Assembly: GCA_025094145.1 (NCBI GenBank)
Contig: JALLLS010000061.1
Coordinates: forward strand, 124,001 to 188,000
Length of the DNA: 64,000 nucleotides
Origin: Spinellus fusiger
Lineage: Eukaryota; Mucoromycota; Mucoromycetes; Mucorales; Phycomycetaceae
Direction of reading: 5' to 3'
Position 1 is the stretch's first letter, and each line of letters begins with the position of its first letter. The position numbers and the translations under genes were made by a program. Shown here in pieces: positions 32,986 through 45,020 of the stretch. The notes beneath the pieces were generated by a model, which saw only the letters and a program-made list of their open reading frames with translations, was not told where the DNA came from and did not search any database.

Positions 32986-34402
32986 ATTGGCGGTTTGCTA
33001 TCAAATAATTGTCATTTTCGAATTTTTATTTTCTCAAAAAAATAACATTAGTTTCATTGTATGATTGTCAAATACTAAATATAGTTGAAAATTGAAATTT
33101 TTATTAGAGAAGTTAACTAGAAGCTTGTCTTGTGATAGCAGTTGATGATTTGGTGCTTGGAGTGTCTACAGAATCCCTGGAGATTGCTGAAGCGCACATT
33201 GTTATATGCATCTGCAATTCTTTGCAATAGATTTTCTTCATTCATCAACCTATGGTACTTCATTTTTCCTTTTACAAGCGTCCAATTGCTCAATTGAGTT
33301 TATTTCTGGTGATTAAGGAGGCAAGCACATTACTTTATAACCTCTACTCTCATTTTTTCTTATCATTGGATAAGACTTGTGAATTGTTCAATTATCCATT
33401 ACAAGATAACTGCCCATAGGACTCTGATCCATGCCCATGATATCAAAAATTTCATTCATAAACTTCACAAAATGAGCAGTAGTTGTATCCTTTGCTACTG
33501 GTGTGTTATTCTCAACAGACGTACTCTCCTCAACATCAACGTACTCTATTGTAGACTCTTCGATGATAATATCACCCGCTCTTTGCTCTTCGCCTCCTGC
33601 AAGCTTTCTTTTCTTATTTTTGGCTGTCTTTAGTGTTTGATTTTTTGGGCCTTTTTGTTTTTTGGGTGGCGGTTTCTTCATAACGATATGAATAACACTA
33701 ATACAGTGTATAGCACCGATAATAGTGTGGGATGGAGAACGAACCCTTTCAATTTCCACTTGGGCAGGTGTCCCTACAGCCGACCTAGCCCAATTGTTTC
33801 TCATGCTGAATGTGCTGCTCATGCTCAAGAGTAAAGGAATTGGGTCGACCTGGATTTCTTTGTGACTTTTTATAAGCTATTTCCCTGGTTTCCTCGTAGT
33901 GCTTCCACCAACGCATAGCAGTACGAGGACTTATTCCAAGATCCTTTGCATGCAGAGTCACTTTTCTTCTCTTCATAGACCATTCGATCATTCGATCAAT
34001 GAATATCTCTCTGGTCTGGTCATTGTAGTCTTTGTAGGCGCTATTGTCAATTGGTTTGGCAACTTCTACAGATTTCTGTAGTGTGTCTTCTGGTGTAGTC
34101 TCTTTCTCTCCTGGCTTGAGACTCAAGTAGGACTTTTGACTTATTATAGTTTCAAGTACTACGTTTGGGTCAATGATTTCAGTCAAGATGCCTTCCATTG
34201 AATCGAAAACTCTTTCTCCATCTTCATAAAAAAATGTGTTATTCATCATACTGTTCATAAAAGACTAGGAACAAGAGTTGTGTTTCTCACTATAGACTAC
34301 AACAATTACAACTACTTATATACTTTTCAGACTATACTAGATTAATTTAATTATGAGAAAAAAAATTCGAAAATGACAATTATTTGATAGCAAACCATGA
34401 GT
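32986..34402 (-). mobile_element. TA-flanked DNA transposon D, decayed
   Basis: About 1.4 kb. The inner terminal repeat GGTTTGCTATCAAATAATTG is perfect over about 35 bp on both sides (32992 on, and 34396 back). The outermost six bases differ. TA stands at 32984-32985 and 34403-34404. It encodes a transposase related to those of elements A and B on the minus strand. Confidence 0.82.
33110..34258 (-). pseudogene. Transposase of element D, frameshifted
   Basis: The N-terminal half (34258-33785, 157 codons) has the family opening (FFYEDGERVFDSMEG, then YLSLKPGEKE) and a helix-turn-helix (AKDLGISPRTAMRWWKHYEE). A frameshift near 33810 leads to MRNNWARSAVGTPAQVEIER and a Lys-rich linker (KKPPPKKQKGPKNQTLKTAK), then the second catalytic Asp in SYLVMDN at 33391. 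Past a stop, remnants of LPPYSPEINSIEQ supply the Glu near 33290. The first Asp motif is not preserved. It is longer in the linker than element B. Inactive. Confidence 0.75.
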
Positions 34403-34483
34403 TACCTTCGAGTTTCTGCCATTTGTTTTTTTAATAAATAAAAAAACGGACAAGATTTACCAGCCGCACCGTATCCCATAATA

Positions 34484-35259
34484 CACTATTTTCGGAAAGT
34501 ATTCGCACAATCTCAGAAGAAAATTGCACACTTTTTTTTTCTTTCACTTTTTACACAGTTTATATTTTACTTTTTGCACAATTTCATAAATATTTTTTGA
34601 ACACTATTCGAAGTATTATTTCTATAACAATGAGATTACAAATTTACTATGATGGACAGGGAAATGCTATTGAAAAAATTGAGCAATGAACTTATCTTGA
34701 TGGATATAGATAAAGAATGTTTCCCCTTTCAAACTATCATAGATTACAGTACCTACTTGGACTTAAAACCACCTTAGAAGCCTCAGTCAAAACCCAAGGC
34801 CACCAAAGAAGCTATAACTTCATAACAGAAAAGTGTGACTTATCATTTAAGAAAGCACACTTTCATTAAGAGAATTAGTAGACTTATTGTAAGTCATAGC
34901 TATGGATATTTATTTCCTCCACCATACTTTCTTGAGCTTAATCCCATCGAGCACTTTTGGTCTGTTGTGAAGAGTAAGCTTAAAATAGAAAAGATATTGG
35001 AAAGTAAGACATTAGACATGAGGGTCACTGAAGCATGTATCAATGTTCTCATCAGTGATCTCAAGGGATTTTATTACTACTCTTTGAAATATAAAACATG
35101 TTTAAGTAAAAATACCCTTTAATAAATTTCGCACACTTTGTGCAAAAAAATATTTATGAAATTGTGCAAAAAGTAAAATATAAACTGTGTAAAAAGTGAA
35201 AGAAAAAAAAAGTGTGCAATTTTCTTCTGAGGTTGTGCGAATACTTTCCGAAAATAGTG
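34484..35259. mobile_element. Internally deleted element C with ~114-bp terminal inverted repeats
   Basis: 776 bp between TA at 34482-34483 and 35260-35261. The terminal inverted repeats extend about 114 bp (34484-34598 and 35145-35259) with one mismatch and one indel, beginning CACTATTTTCGGAAAGTATT. The inside keeps scraps of an A/B-type transposase: the N-terminal opening (YYDGQGNAIEKIEQ) and the C-terminus (LELNPIEHFWSVVKSKLKIE), with the catalytic core removed. This is a transitional form between a full transposon and a MITE. Confidence 0.92.
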
Positions 35260-35261
35260 TA

Positions 35262-35789
35262 TTTATTTTGTAGGAAGGCGAGATAGGCCTTGAAGGTTAA
35301 TTTATTCAGGAGAAAATATGTAAAAATAAAAATAAATTCAAGCAGGGAAAATCACCCACTATCAAGATGAATGGATGACCCCAGGCAACTAATACAAAAA
35401 AGATCGAAAATAGGGAAAATTAAAAGTAAAACCTTAGGTAAGATCAGCTTCGTCAATAAATATAGAAACAAGAGAGTGAACAGTACAGTCGACAGAAGCA
35501 GAAGCAAGTAGTACCTCATCAAATACACACCTCCAATGGGCTCTCCAACACGCCAACAAACAATATTTGACCCCCTGGTAGGATTCAACGGATGTTCCGC
35601 TAGATGCAGCAGAAAACTTGAACTCATAAATAGCAGCCATTCTATCTGACAATTGAGGCTTACACCCAAAACTCCAAAATCTTTAGGTGTGTAAAGTGTT
35701 ACATCACGAAAGTCATAGTATAAACTAACAGTTCAAACATTTATTGGTATATTCTTCAAACAAATATAGTTATGAATATACAAAAGGAT
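35262..35789. other. Short intergenic stretch
   Basis: No supported gene; the overlapping minus-strand frames at 35352-35669 have no recognisable content. A 31-bp inverted pair (35661-35691, cacccaaaa…aggtgtg between TAs) looks like the ends of an R-type element with nothing between. Confidence 0.4.
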
Positions 35790-37051
35790 TTAAAATTTCG
35801 ATTTCTGTGAGGCCTTGGTACATACTTCACTTGCACCAACACAAGCACTAATAGCGTCTGCACATGCACGAATGGCCTCAAATATTTTTTTTGCTTCTAC
35901 AGGATCTTCGCATTCTTGGACCTGATTTGTCATCTTGCTTAACTTTGAAGAAAGTGTGTTGATGATACTGTTACTATTAAAGAAAACTGTATCCAGCTTT
36001 GTAGATGCTGTTTCAACTGATGTAGGCGAATTTACTGCCACCGTCTTTGTTTGTTCAGTAGCTGCTACTCTAGTAGGTATCTTTTCTTCAGCATCGTCAA
36101 AGCAGGATTCATATGATTTGTTGGCCTAAGGAATAAATAACAGAGTTTATAAGATTTAAATAGAGCTAGCTAGATAGATATGAATAATCACAGGATGTTT
36201 ATCAAAAGATAAAAGTATCAACCTTTTGCTTTTTATGTGGATTCTTTTTTTTTATAATAATATTGAGAAAGTGAATATTGAAATGAAATATCTTCTACCA
36301 ATTTTCTTACCTCGGGTGTAATATGTTCTCTCTTGTGGTTCACTTGGGTTGCTTTCATAGTATCTGACTTTTCAGCCACTGAAGAGTTTACGGTAGAAAG
36401 ACTGTCCTCTGTGATGTATGTCTGCTCACAGATAACACACAACATATGCTTGTTTGCTGGATTTCTCATCAATGGAACCTATTGAATTTTTACTGGTTTA
36501 GTAATATTTAAATAAATAAGAAACACTATTCCACTCACAGCATAGCACTGCTCATTTGGGCATATGTCATTTAACAGAGTCCAACGCTGTAAAAGCTTTT
36601 GGCCAATCAACTGAGAGGCCTTGGAGGATTGTTCTCTTCGGTGTGTCTGAAGTGCACTGTTGCTAGATTTCATTCCAACCCATTCATCATCAAGTTCAAG
36701 TTCACTATCAGTATCAGCCTCCTTATTCTTGGATGTATTGGTGTCATGAAGAGATTTTGAATTAGAGTGAACTTCTGCAATGGTAGCAGAGGTATTGATA
36801 GGCTTCTTCTGTCCAGCTGAACCAGTTGGTAAAGGATCATGTATAACACAGAATTTTACAGATCTATCTTTTGAACACATGATTGGAACAACACATTCAG
36901 GTGTCTGACATTGCTCATCTGTCATGATCTACATATATTTTATTTATCAATAGTGAGCAGTGGTAAATTAAATTATTATTACCCATCCTTGCAGGAGGTA
37001 CGTGCCTAATAAAGACGTAGCAGTAGCAGTGGCAGATGAGGGGCTTGACAT
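35790..37051 (-). CDS. p27/ZNRD2-like (Sjogren/scleroderma autoantigen 1 family) protein, four exons
   Basis: Exons on the minus strand: 37051-36983, 36928-36539, 36478-36311 and 36125-35790, all GT-AG and all phase 0, giving 320 aa. Two copies of the zinc-binding p27 fold are visible. The first is at the N-terminus: LLGTYLLQGWIMTDEQC, CVVPIMCSKD, then KFCVIHD. The second is near residues 120-165: LIGQKLLQRWTLLNDICP, VPLMRNP, then CVICEQTY, split by intron 2. An acidic linker (DTDSELELDDEW) lies between, and the C-terminus is Ala/Ser-rich and likely helical (EAIRACADAISACVGAS). The family is poorly understood; the human member is linked to mitosis and tankyrase binding. The start at 37051 is chosen because it opens the first zinc domain. 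No damage seen. Confidence 0.85.
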
Positions 37052-37499
37052 TACGAAGCCAATGAGTATTTGTAACGTAACGAGTTATAAACAAAATTCG
37101 GTTTTGATAGAAAATCAAACCCCGAAATGATACACAGTTCCATGAAACAGGATTCTAACCTTAAATTAGGCGATTGGAAACTGGGAACTGAACTATTTAT
37201 TTATTTATTTTATTACTGGATGTATGCACACATTCAAGTTAGACACATGGTTTTACTGGTTGTAATGTTTTGTGTGGAGGCTATAAAGAAAATCAGTCTG
37301 TATCTCTCTTCTTTGGGTGATAAGATTCAATGATATTACAATGGACTACATCGATGATAAACCTACATTTGAAGATTATCCTGAAGATTATAAAGTAACC
37401 AACAGAATATAATCGATGGTTTCAATTCCCAACCTTTTTTTCTTTTAACAAAAATAACATACACTATTCTTTTCTCTGTTCATAAAACTACTATTTTTT
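37052..37499. other. Upstream region of the p27-like gene
   Basis: Promoter side of the minus-strand p27-like gene. No clear TATA or second gene. A short open stretch at 37340-37410 (MDYIDDKPTFEDYPEDYK) is too short to call. Confidence 0.35.
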
Positions 37500-38560
37500 A
37501 AATAGTAATAATAATAATAACAATAATATCTCACTCATCCGACACTGAAAACATCTTCACCAGAAACCCCCGAGATATATGGGAAATATACCAGCCTTGA
37601 GACTCGTTCAGCCATTTTGCATGAGGTACTGAACCTAAGATCTACTCAGGTCGAGGCATCTCGTATGTTCAACCTGTCTACTTCTGTTGTAGGATACATC
37701 GTGAAGCATCTCAAGGAAACTGGACTCTCCGATGGTTGAGAAGAATAGTAATGAGCAACTCCCACTAGACCAAAGTAGCCATCATGGCAGACATGGCCAT
37801 CAAAGTCACAGACAGGACTTTGAAGAAACACCTTGATGAGATGGAGTTCAGTTCATTTAATCTGGTAGTCAAGCCTGTTCTTACCAAGAAGAGCATGGAG
37901 CAAGACTTCAGTAGACCCATGGGCACGTTGATTGTATCCATGAGTAGTGGCAGGAGGTCGTCTTGTCTGATGAGTCCAGAGTGGAGCTCATGAGCCTTAA
38001 CATTGTCGTCGATTTTATTAGACAATATGGTACGACCATTGATCTTAGGAATGTCCTTGATAATAAGAAGTTTGGAGGTGGTGAAATGATAGTTGGGTTA
38101 ATTTAACAATGAGGGTGTTGGGAGCTAGATCATAGTGAAGGGTAAGATAAACTTCAACAAGTACATCAATGTCTTGGGAGATGTCTAATGCCCTGAACTC
38201 AAGTAATTCTCTCTCATATAAACCCTGAAGTCAGTTACCGCCTACAAGAAAACAATGCTAGACCTTATACAAGCAAGGCAACTCAATTAGAGAGTAGTTA
38301 ACAGTATAGTAATGACTCTTTAATGGTCCTTACAATATCAATATCAATTCAATGGAGCATCTATGGGCCCACCTCAAGAAAATCATTAGAAAGGGCATAA
38401 AATTATATTCTACCAAATAATAGTTAGGTACTGCCCTGATGCTGAGATGGGGTAAAATATTAAAGGCAATAGACACCCTTATTGCCAGCATAAGGCGGAG
38501 ATGCCAGGCCGTGATAAATGTCATTAACTGATAGTGGCTACTAAGCAACCTAACAATAAA
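37500..38560 (+). pseudogene. Tc1 family 'H' transposase relic
   Basis: Helix-turn-helix part RSAILHEVLNLRSTQVEASR at 37600-37660, then pieces in changing frames: PVLTKKSMEQ, WQEVVWSDESRVEL (first Asp, about 37955-37990), a Gly-rich GGGEMIVG block near 38075, DKLQQVHQCLG, and a much-decayed C-terminus up to about 38525 (LIASI-RRRCQAVINVIN-like). No clear terminal repeats. A fragment of the same family is at 11292-11420. Confidence 0.7.
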
Positions 38561-38599
38561 ACCACTGTTATTTCTCATCAACACTACCATTTTTATGTA

Positions 38600-39741
38600 T
38601 TGAAAGTTTTTTGTTTCTATCTTATAGATTCATAAAGTCATTACACTATAAGATAAACTACAAAACTAAAAAAGATGGACTGAATTTGAAATGATCCTAT
38701 TACTTTTGTCAGGTCAATTTAGAATCATAAGGGAAACCAGTCGAATCACATGATATTGTTTATTACGCGCTCATTCTTTCTCAGCCACAAAGAATCCCTC
38801 CAGTCTAAGCATCCCAAATCACTCTCTTCTGCCTTTATGCTAATGCAGATGCTTAATAGAATTGACCAAGGACTACACAAGCCATCCTTGTATATTAGCG
38901 GCGATCAAGGGTTAAGAGTAGCTACTTTTCTCTCCACAACACTTTAATAAACAGACCCAGGATAAACATCTTGTATGAAACTCACAAGAGGGCATATTAA
39001 GACTGTTGCTTACCCAAAACCTATTTGATATTAATGAATCTTGATAATATTTGATGCTTCCAATTAAGCTATCTTCTTTTTATGACTTTTGTACCTATGC
39101 TATTGAGCATTTAAATATTAAAAGCAAAGTATTATTATTTTCCCAAGTTCTGAAGTATATTGGACATGGATCTATCAAGCTAGAAGTAGCTGGACACGCT
39201 GCTTGATGAGAAATCTAATGCAATAATCCATAAAATAGTCAAAGATTCAAGTACACCACTTGCCAGATTGGAAATAAAGAACAATAGAGTGGCTAAAACT
39301 ATTGGAAACTCAATGGTAGGGTCAGTAGTGACATTCTTTTCCATCAAATCGATGCTGCTATTTGTTTGATTGTATGTTTAGAGTAAATGTTTGACGTGAG
39401 AAATAAAATAGTATTTAAGAATAAGGCCAAGCATAGTTGATTCAATACAAACAATCCTTTTATTCACTAGAGCCACATAAGCTTATAATGCTGTCTTAAA
39501 TGCCACCTCGAAGCCTTTGATCAGTACTCAGTAAACACCTTTGAGAGATGTTTGATTAATGATCATTGTTCCTAGTCTTTAATAAAGTAACTAAGAAAAT
39601 TTAATCGTATCTTCCAAACTCCATGCTATTTCTACACTAAAAATAACATACATGCTGAATTCAAAGAATTCATCAGACTCAAAAACGAGATGATTTTATT
39701 AAAAAAAAACTTGACAAGTCTGTTTATAATAAATAAATATA
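38600..39741. other. Gene-free AT-rich stretch
   Basis: No open frame, RNA gene or repeat end that I can support. Confidence 0.4.
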
Positions 39742-40442
39742 CAATCCCATGCAATAAATGAGTGAAAGACGAACCAAGCTTTCATTTTCTTATTCTTCAA
39801 TAATAAAATAAAGGTCTTTTTCTTTTCTTTTCTTTTCTGTTCTTTTATAGCTTATTCAAAAGATAGTCCTATCAAAAGAAGAGAATATGCTATTTTTATT
39901 AGAAGTCAAATCACAGGACAACAGAAAATACATGCTACTTATCAAGAGATTGCTGACGATCTTGACATCCCAAAGAGCACAGGAACATATAGTAGATGGT
40001 ACAAACAAGAGAGGTGTATGATTCAATGGTTTGATTTTTGGCCTGCACAAAGTCCAGATCTTAACCCAATTGAGCATGTCTGGGCTTATCTTGAGAAGAA
40101 GATCGAGCCGCGTCGAACAAGCATAACCAATACAAAACAGCTTGAACGATGGTTGCGTAGTGAATGAGAGAAGATTCCAAACGGATTTCTGGAAAATTTA
40201 GTGGATAGCATGTCAAAGAGGTGCTCCGCTGTGATGAAGAATAAAGGCTTTGCTAGAAAATACTGATCAATATATTTATAATAAAAATATAGACAATCAT
40301 CTAAAGAACAACTATTATAAATATTGTGTTATTCCATGACCCTTTTATTATGAACATCTTAGACTGATAGATATGCCTTTATTTTTCAAAAAAAAAATCA
40401 ATTTTTTGATTTTTTTGTTTAGTCACTTATTACTTGGGAGTG
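39742..40442 (+). mobile_element. Internally deleted relative of transposon F
   Basis: 701 bp between TA dinucleotides, with ends caatcccatg (left) and CACTCCCAAGTAATAAGTGA (right, inward), as in F at 29114. It keeps the transposase N-terminus (YQEIADDLDIPKST near 39950) fused directly to the last third (YSRWYKQERCMIQWFDFWPA near 40000), with the region holding both catalytic Asp codons deleted (about 675 bp relative to F). The end (CSAVMKNKGFARKY) is present. Confidence 0.9.
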
Positions 40443-40444
40443 TA

Positions 40445-41803
40445 TACCTTACCATTAAGTATCTTTTTGTTCTGTAGGTTCCTTTTAATAAGAATAAACA
40501 CAAAATTCAAAATTATGAAACTTATATTGGAAAGAAATAATAAATAGTTGTTAATTAATAAATTTATCAGATACAGACACCTTATCTTTATATAAAAAAA
40601 CATTTTTTCAGCTTAATAAAACTTAGTAACTTTTTTATTTGTGCTTTACCTCTACTTTTTATGTGTACATAGTATTTTTACTTGTAATTCCTTATTATTC
40701 TATATTTCATGGTATCATACATTATGTTAACATTTAATTTTGCTTCAGGCTTGTAACTTTCGATTAGTCGATAGGACTGTCATCTATAAACATTACTTTT
40801 TTCTTGTCGTAAAGTCACTCTTAAAACGGCATTCCAAGTAGCTATTCATACAGGCTCAGGTTTTACCACAACAGAATGTAAAACTAGGAGAAGGCTTTAT
40901 CACCTGGGAGATATTCTATATAGCCTTAACATATACAATAACAGAGCACAGAAAACGATAGAAGATCATATAATGGTTCTAACACATTTTAATAAAATAA
41001 TTCATAAACTACCTGTGATCTGGACGAATTTATTTATACTAAAATAACAATGGATGACAGCTATAATATAACATAGCATGTTTTAGGAGTTCTTTTAGCA
41101 AACCATCGTCTTTATCAGCTTTGCAGCTAAACATCATCCAAATTAAGAACCGGACTTTTATATTGTTTGATTTTACACACCGGTAGTCTTCAATATGGTG
41201 ATAGTCATAGAAAAAGCTTGTAACCCTATATCTTAACACTTTATATATATATATATATATATATAAAACAACAACAACAAATTTTTTATTCATTTATTAT
41301 TCATTTATTTATCCTTTTAAAAATTCATATCATTTTACTCTTTACAAAGGATATCTATCTATCAAACAATGAGATACCAACATTTAAGGGTTTTTCTTTG
41401 TCAGCGATCAATTGTCATACAGAGTTATAAGCATGTCGGAGGCGCCTAATCAATTGTCTGCAATATCAAGTACTGCTTCCACATATCTCACAACATCAAA
41501 TTACCTCAATATGTCCTTGATTATAAAGATCAATATGTATAATGACTTTAAACTATTATTAATAATAAAGGATCTATAGAAATTTTATACTTGTTTTAAT
41601 ATATATCATTATTCATAGTTTAATGTATAGCTTAAATATAAAACTTTCAAGACGATGGTTATAGAGCAGCTCTATCAAATATTTTTAGATGTAGTGTGCA
41701 GTCTGTATTATAAATGAATAAAATTAAGAATGGATTATGGATCTCAAGTGTTATTTAGCGTCATTTTCTTTCATCGATGCTTCTCATTAGAATATGCTAC
41801 CCA

Positions 41804-41841
<38 letters not shown>

Positions 41842-43026
41842 AAATAATAGAGAGAAGTTAGGTTAATACTCATACAACGTCTGATTGTTATTATTTTTGT
41901 TGGAGGTATTTGACATGGCGGCAGCTTGTCCTGCAGCTGATTGACTGTCAGATTAACTGAAATGTAAAACTATTAACTTTTTATTTTTTGAAAGTTATTT
42001 GAATCGATCAAATGATTTTCTGTTTTGATGGTTGTAAAAGTGCAGACAGTAATAATCATTATGTCAGTTTAAAGAATAAAGCATAGTTTTATCTAATCAG
42101 CTACTAGAGTATCTTTGCTATGGCATGAGCTGTTTTTTAGTTCTACCAAAAATGGATGAATTATCCTATTATAAAGTGATTGATTGAAATAATTGTAACA
42201 TTTAAGATGGCTAATAGCTTTATCTAATTGCCTTCTATGTCTGGATCTTTGTGATTTCTGTAGATAAAGACCAAAATCATTCGATCGAAGAAAAGAATAT
42301 TCTCCAAAAAAAATTAGCTTTATCAACAAACTAATCAGTACTTTGTATGTCCATTTTTATGCACATTGGATCTCAAGCAGCTGAAATTTGAAATATTACA
42401 ATTGTTCTTGCCAGTCGTTTTGGAAGCCAGTGAAGAATTGTGAAGAATAATAAATTATTTAATGTTGCTAAGCTTCAGGGGTCAGCGTTAGTAGGAGGAT
42501 CAAGAAATTGATGCTGGCTAGACAAGGCAAAGGTTGTCTGTGGATTACTATACATAAACTCCTTGTATTGAATGGATTCTATGAGAACAAAAACAATAGT
42601 CATAGTTAAGTATAGATACAATTTCTGACAGCCTTTAAACTATTATTTCCTTGTTGCCTACATATTAGTTGCAATGACTTTTTTTTCCAAGCATGTCTAC
42701 TGACTGTCTCCTGTTTCACCATCCATTGTTATCTTGGAGAGAAATGTCAAAATGGGATGATGGAAAAGCAGAACAGGAAATAAGTAAGTATCTGAGTGTA
42801 CAGGTATTACTTTGTAATTTTAAAAGTAGACATATTTTTTCATTAGTAATCAAAAGCCATAACATTTCTATATGTGAATGTTTAAGGTTTGAAAATAGGC
42901 ACCTACATACTGTTAAATGATCAGAAAGTGAAGAGCAGACACTTGATATCAAAGAACAGCAAGCAAAACCAGTTTTACGGGTCGATAACTAGCGGAAAAT
43001 CCCAAGAATGGAAAGAAGCAGTGTTA
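40445..43026. other. Gene-free AT-rich stretch with microsatellites
   Basis: No supported gene. It contains a (TA)n run at 41242-41265 and an (AAT)n run at 41804-41840. Short frames such as 42693-42920 lack recognisable content. Confidence 0.4.
41804..41840. repeat. (AAT)n microsatellite
   Basis: About twelve AAT units in a row. Confidence 0.9.
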
Positions 43027-43504
43027 CACACCAGGAGATCTTTAGGATATAAAAAGAAATGGTCGAAATACAATTGTTTAAAAATGACATCGATTTGAAA
43101 AGGAGCAAAAAAAGTGAAATGTATTCATGTTAGTTCTTAAATAAAGATTATTATGTAGATTTACCTGTAAATATCTAAATCCCGAAGGAAACCACTTTCG
43201 ATGTGGCGATATATGATATGAATGCATCAAAGAATATCTATACAATTGCAGAAGAGTGTTTAAAGGGTCGCCGCCAAATAGCTCTATTCTTCTCTACAAA
43301 ATAGATATTTGTATTCATATTATATATCACCACATCGAAAGTGGTTTCCTATGGGATTCAGATATTTACAGGTAAATCTACATAATAATCTTTAAAATCT
43401 AACATAAATACATAATTTATTTTTGCTCCTTTTCAAATCGATGTCATTTCTAAACAATTGTATTTCGACTATTTCCTTTTATATCCTAAAGACCTCCTGG
43501 TGTG
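43027..43504. mobile_element. Foldback MITE, 478 bp, arms ~205-225 bp
   Basis: TA-flanked (43025-43026, 43505-43506). Nearly the whole element is one inverted repeat: the left arm to about 43250 and the right arm from about 43300, with a short central loop. The ends CACACCAGGAGATCTTTAGG and CACACCAGGAGGTCTTTAGG match the termini of the larger R elements. No coding capacity. A second, truncated copy in the opposite orientation lies at 54371-54666. Confidence 0.92.
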
Positions 43505-43766
43505 TATATGATACATGTTATAAACACACTAGTACAAACATTTCAGGTGGCTTTAATTTCAAGTGGCTTTATAGTTATTAATGTGTATTTGTAGGATGTT
43601 TATTTTGTGTATTCAAATTTCTCTAACTATAGAATGGTGTATCGTAGCATTTAGAGAAGTGTATGGCAAATAAATGCCAAGAGAAAATGGAAATATAGAC
43701 AGACAAAGCTTAATCTATTGCTGGTGGTTTTTGTATTGTCTCATCATTAGGTGGTTAGATTTATCC

Positions 43767-43947
43767 TGTTGAGAATTTTGAGGAAATCAACCCTCTCATT
43801 CCAAGAGATATTGCTATTGCAGAATTAGATTAAATTAACATTGTCTGAAAAGTATATAAGTAGTTGTAATTGTTGTAGTATAGAGCTTTGAGAAATACAA
43901 CTCTTTTATTACCAAACACACCTCTTGTCCCTGGTCGTTTCTGAACA
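43767..43947 (+). mobile_element. Solo LTR of a second family (TGTTGAGA…GAACA), 181 bp
   Basis: Starts tgttgagaattttgagg and ends ggtcgtttctgaaca. The 4-bp repeat atcc stands on both sides. A TATA-like agtatataag lies at its centre, with a conserved 3' part (agaaatacaactcttttatt). It is unrelated in sequence to the TGTCGT family, but has the same target-site length. Confidence 0.65.
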
Positions 43948-43951
43948 ATCC

Positions 43952-44829
43952 TAATAGTCAGTTTCTACTAGACATTATAATATCTTTTTGCATGACAAAA
44001 TCGAATAAGATACACTTCATTATCACTTTTTAGGTAGTTTGCCTGTATCATGGGTTTCCGTCATTAGTCAACCGAGGCTCCAGTGATCAATAGGTAAGGA
44101 GAAGGATGGAAATGAACCAGAAGGCTTGGATCTTTTATTGGTTAAGAGGAAATAGATCGCCTTTAATAGCATTGAATAGTATTAGTTACTATTTATCATA
44201 CGTTAATAAGGTTATGCTGTATGAAATCCAAGTGACCTTGCTTAACGTTAGCCTATACTCTATACTGATAAAGAGGGCTTTCCGATTAAATACAAGTGAA
44301 TTACTTTTCTGTACATTAGTCTGAAGCAGTAGTATTTTATTGTGCTTATCATGACATTTTGGTCACTGACTGAACGTGTATTAATATTCCAACCTAACTG
44401 TCCAGTAGGAAGAAAGAAGTACATAGCTCATGGAATCATACAACTATTTCATTTCACTCACTCTTTACAGTAAGCTTCCATCTCTTGGTCATATTACAAT
44501 GTCTCTACTTTCTGTCTGGTATCTATTATTATTTGGACAATTGTAATGACTTTTGCGCAAATAGCTATACTTAGAACAGCTTATATCTATTTTGAAGATG
44601 GTTCACTCAAAGAATGCTATTGGGTATATAATAAGGATAAACATACTTGTTCAAGAAAGTGTGAATATAACCACACTCAACTGAATTGAATACCTTTGAA
44701 AATAAATATCAGGACGAGATAGATAGAACATGTTCAATATTAAATAAAACACTTTACATTTGATCTATAAGCTCTAAAATTAAGCATATCAAGTCTCAAT
44801 ATCTTTAATTATAGAAAATAGAATAATAA
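43952..44829. other. Gene-free AT-rich stretch
   Basis: Nothing supportable; the 72-codon frame at 44106-44324 has no recognisable content. Confidence 0.4.
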
Positions 44830-45020
44830 TACAGCTAATACTTTGTATGGCCTTCTTTGGCATCAATGACAGCCTGGCATTTGTCTATCATACTCTGAAC
44901 TCATCATTGTGTAAGTTCAATACCAACTTTCTACATTGATAATAGATACCCTTCTTTCTTCAATTCATGTTTCCAAGGCGTATCAGACATGTTCAATTGG
45001 GTTCAAGTCAGTTTCTATAT
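44830..45020 (-). pseudogene. C-terminal Tc1 transposase relic
   Basis: On the minus strand, DLNPIEHV (catalytic Glu) at about 45010-44985 is followed by a decayed C-terminal helix and RQMPGCH-QRRPYKVL at the end, in two frames. This matches the ending RCQAVIDAKGG..KY of Tc1 transposases. No other part of the element is visible. Confidence 0.6.

Noticed and set aside
35661..35691. 31-bp TA-bounded inverted pair resembling R-element ends
   Set aside because: Too short to support as an element; it could be a chance pair or an excision remnant, and only a genome search could tell.
43250..43300. Apparent inversion of the foldback MITE loop between the copies at 43027 and 54371
   Set aside because: Because the arms are inverted repeats, inserting the whole element in the other orientation gives the same picture. 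The left arm of the 54371 copy is closer to the right arm of the 43027 copy, which supports simple opposite orientation.
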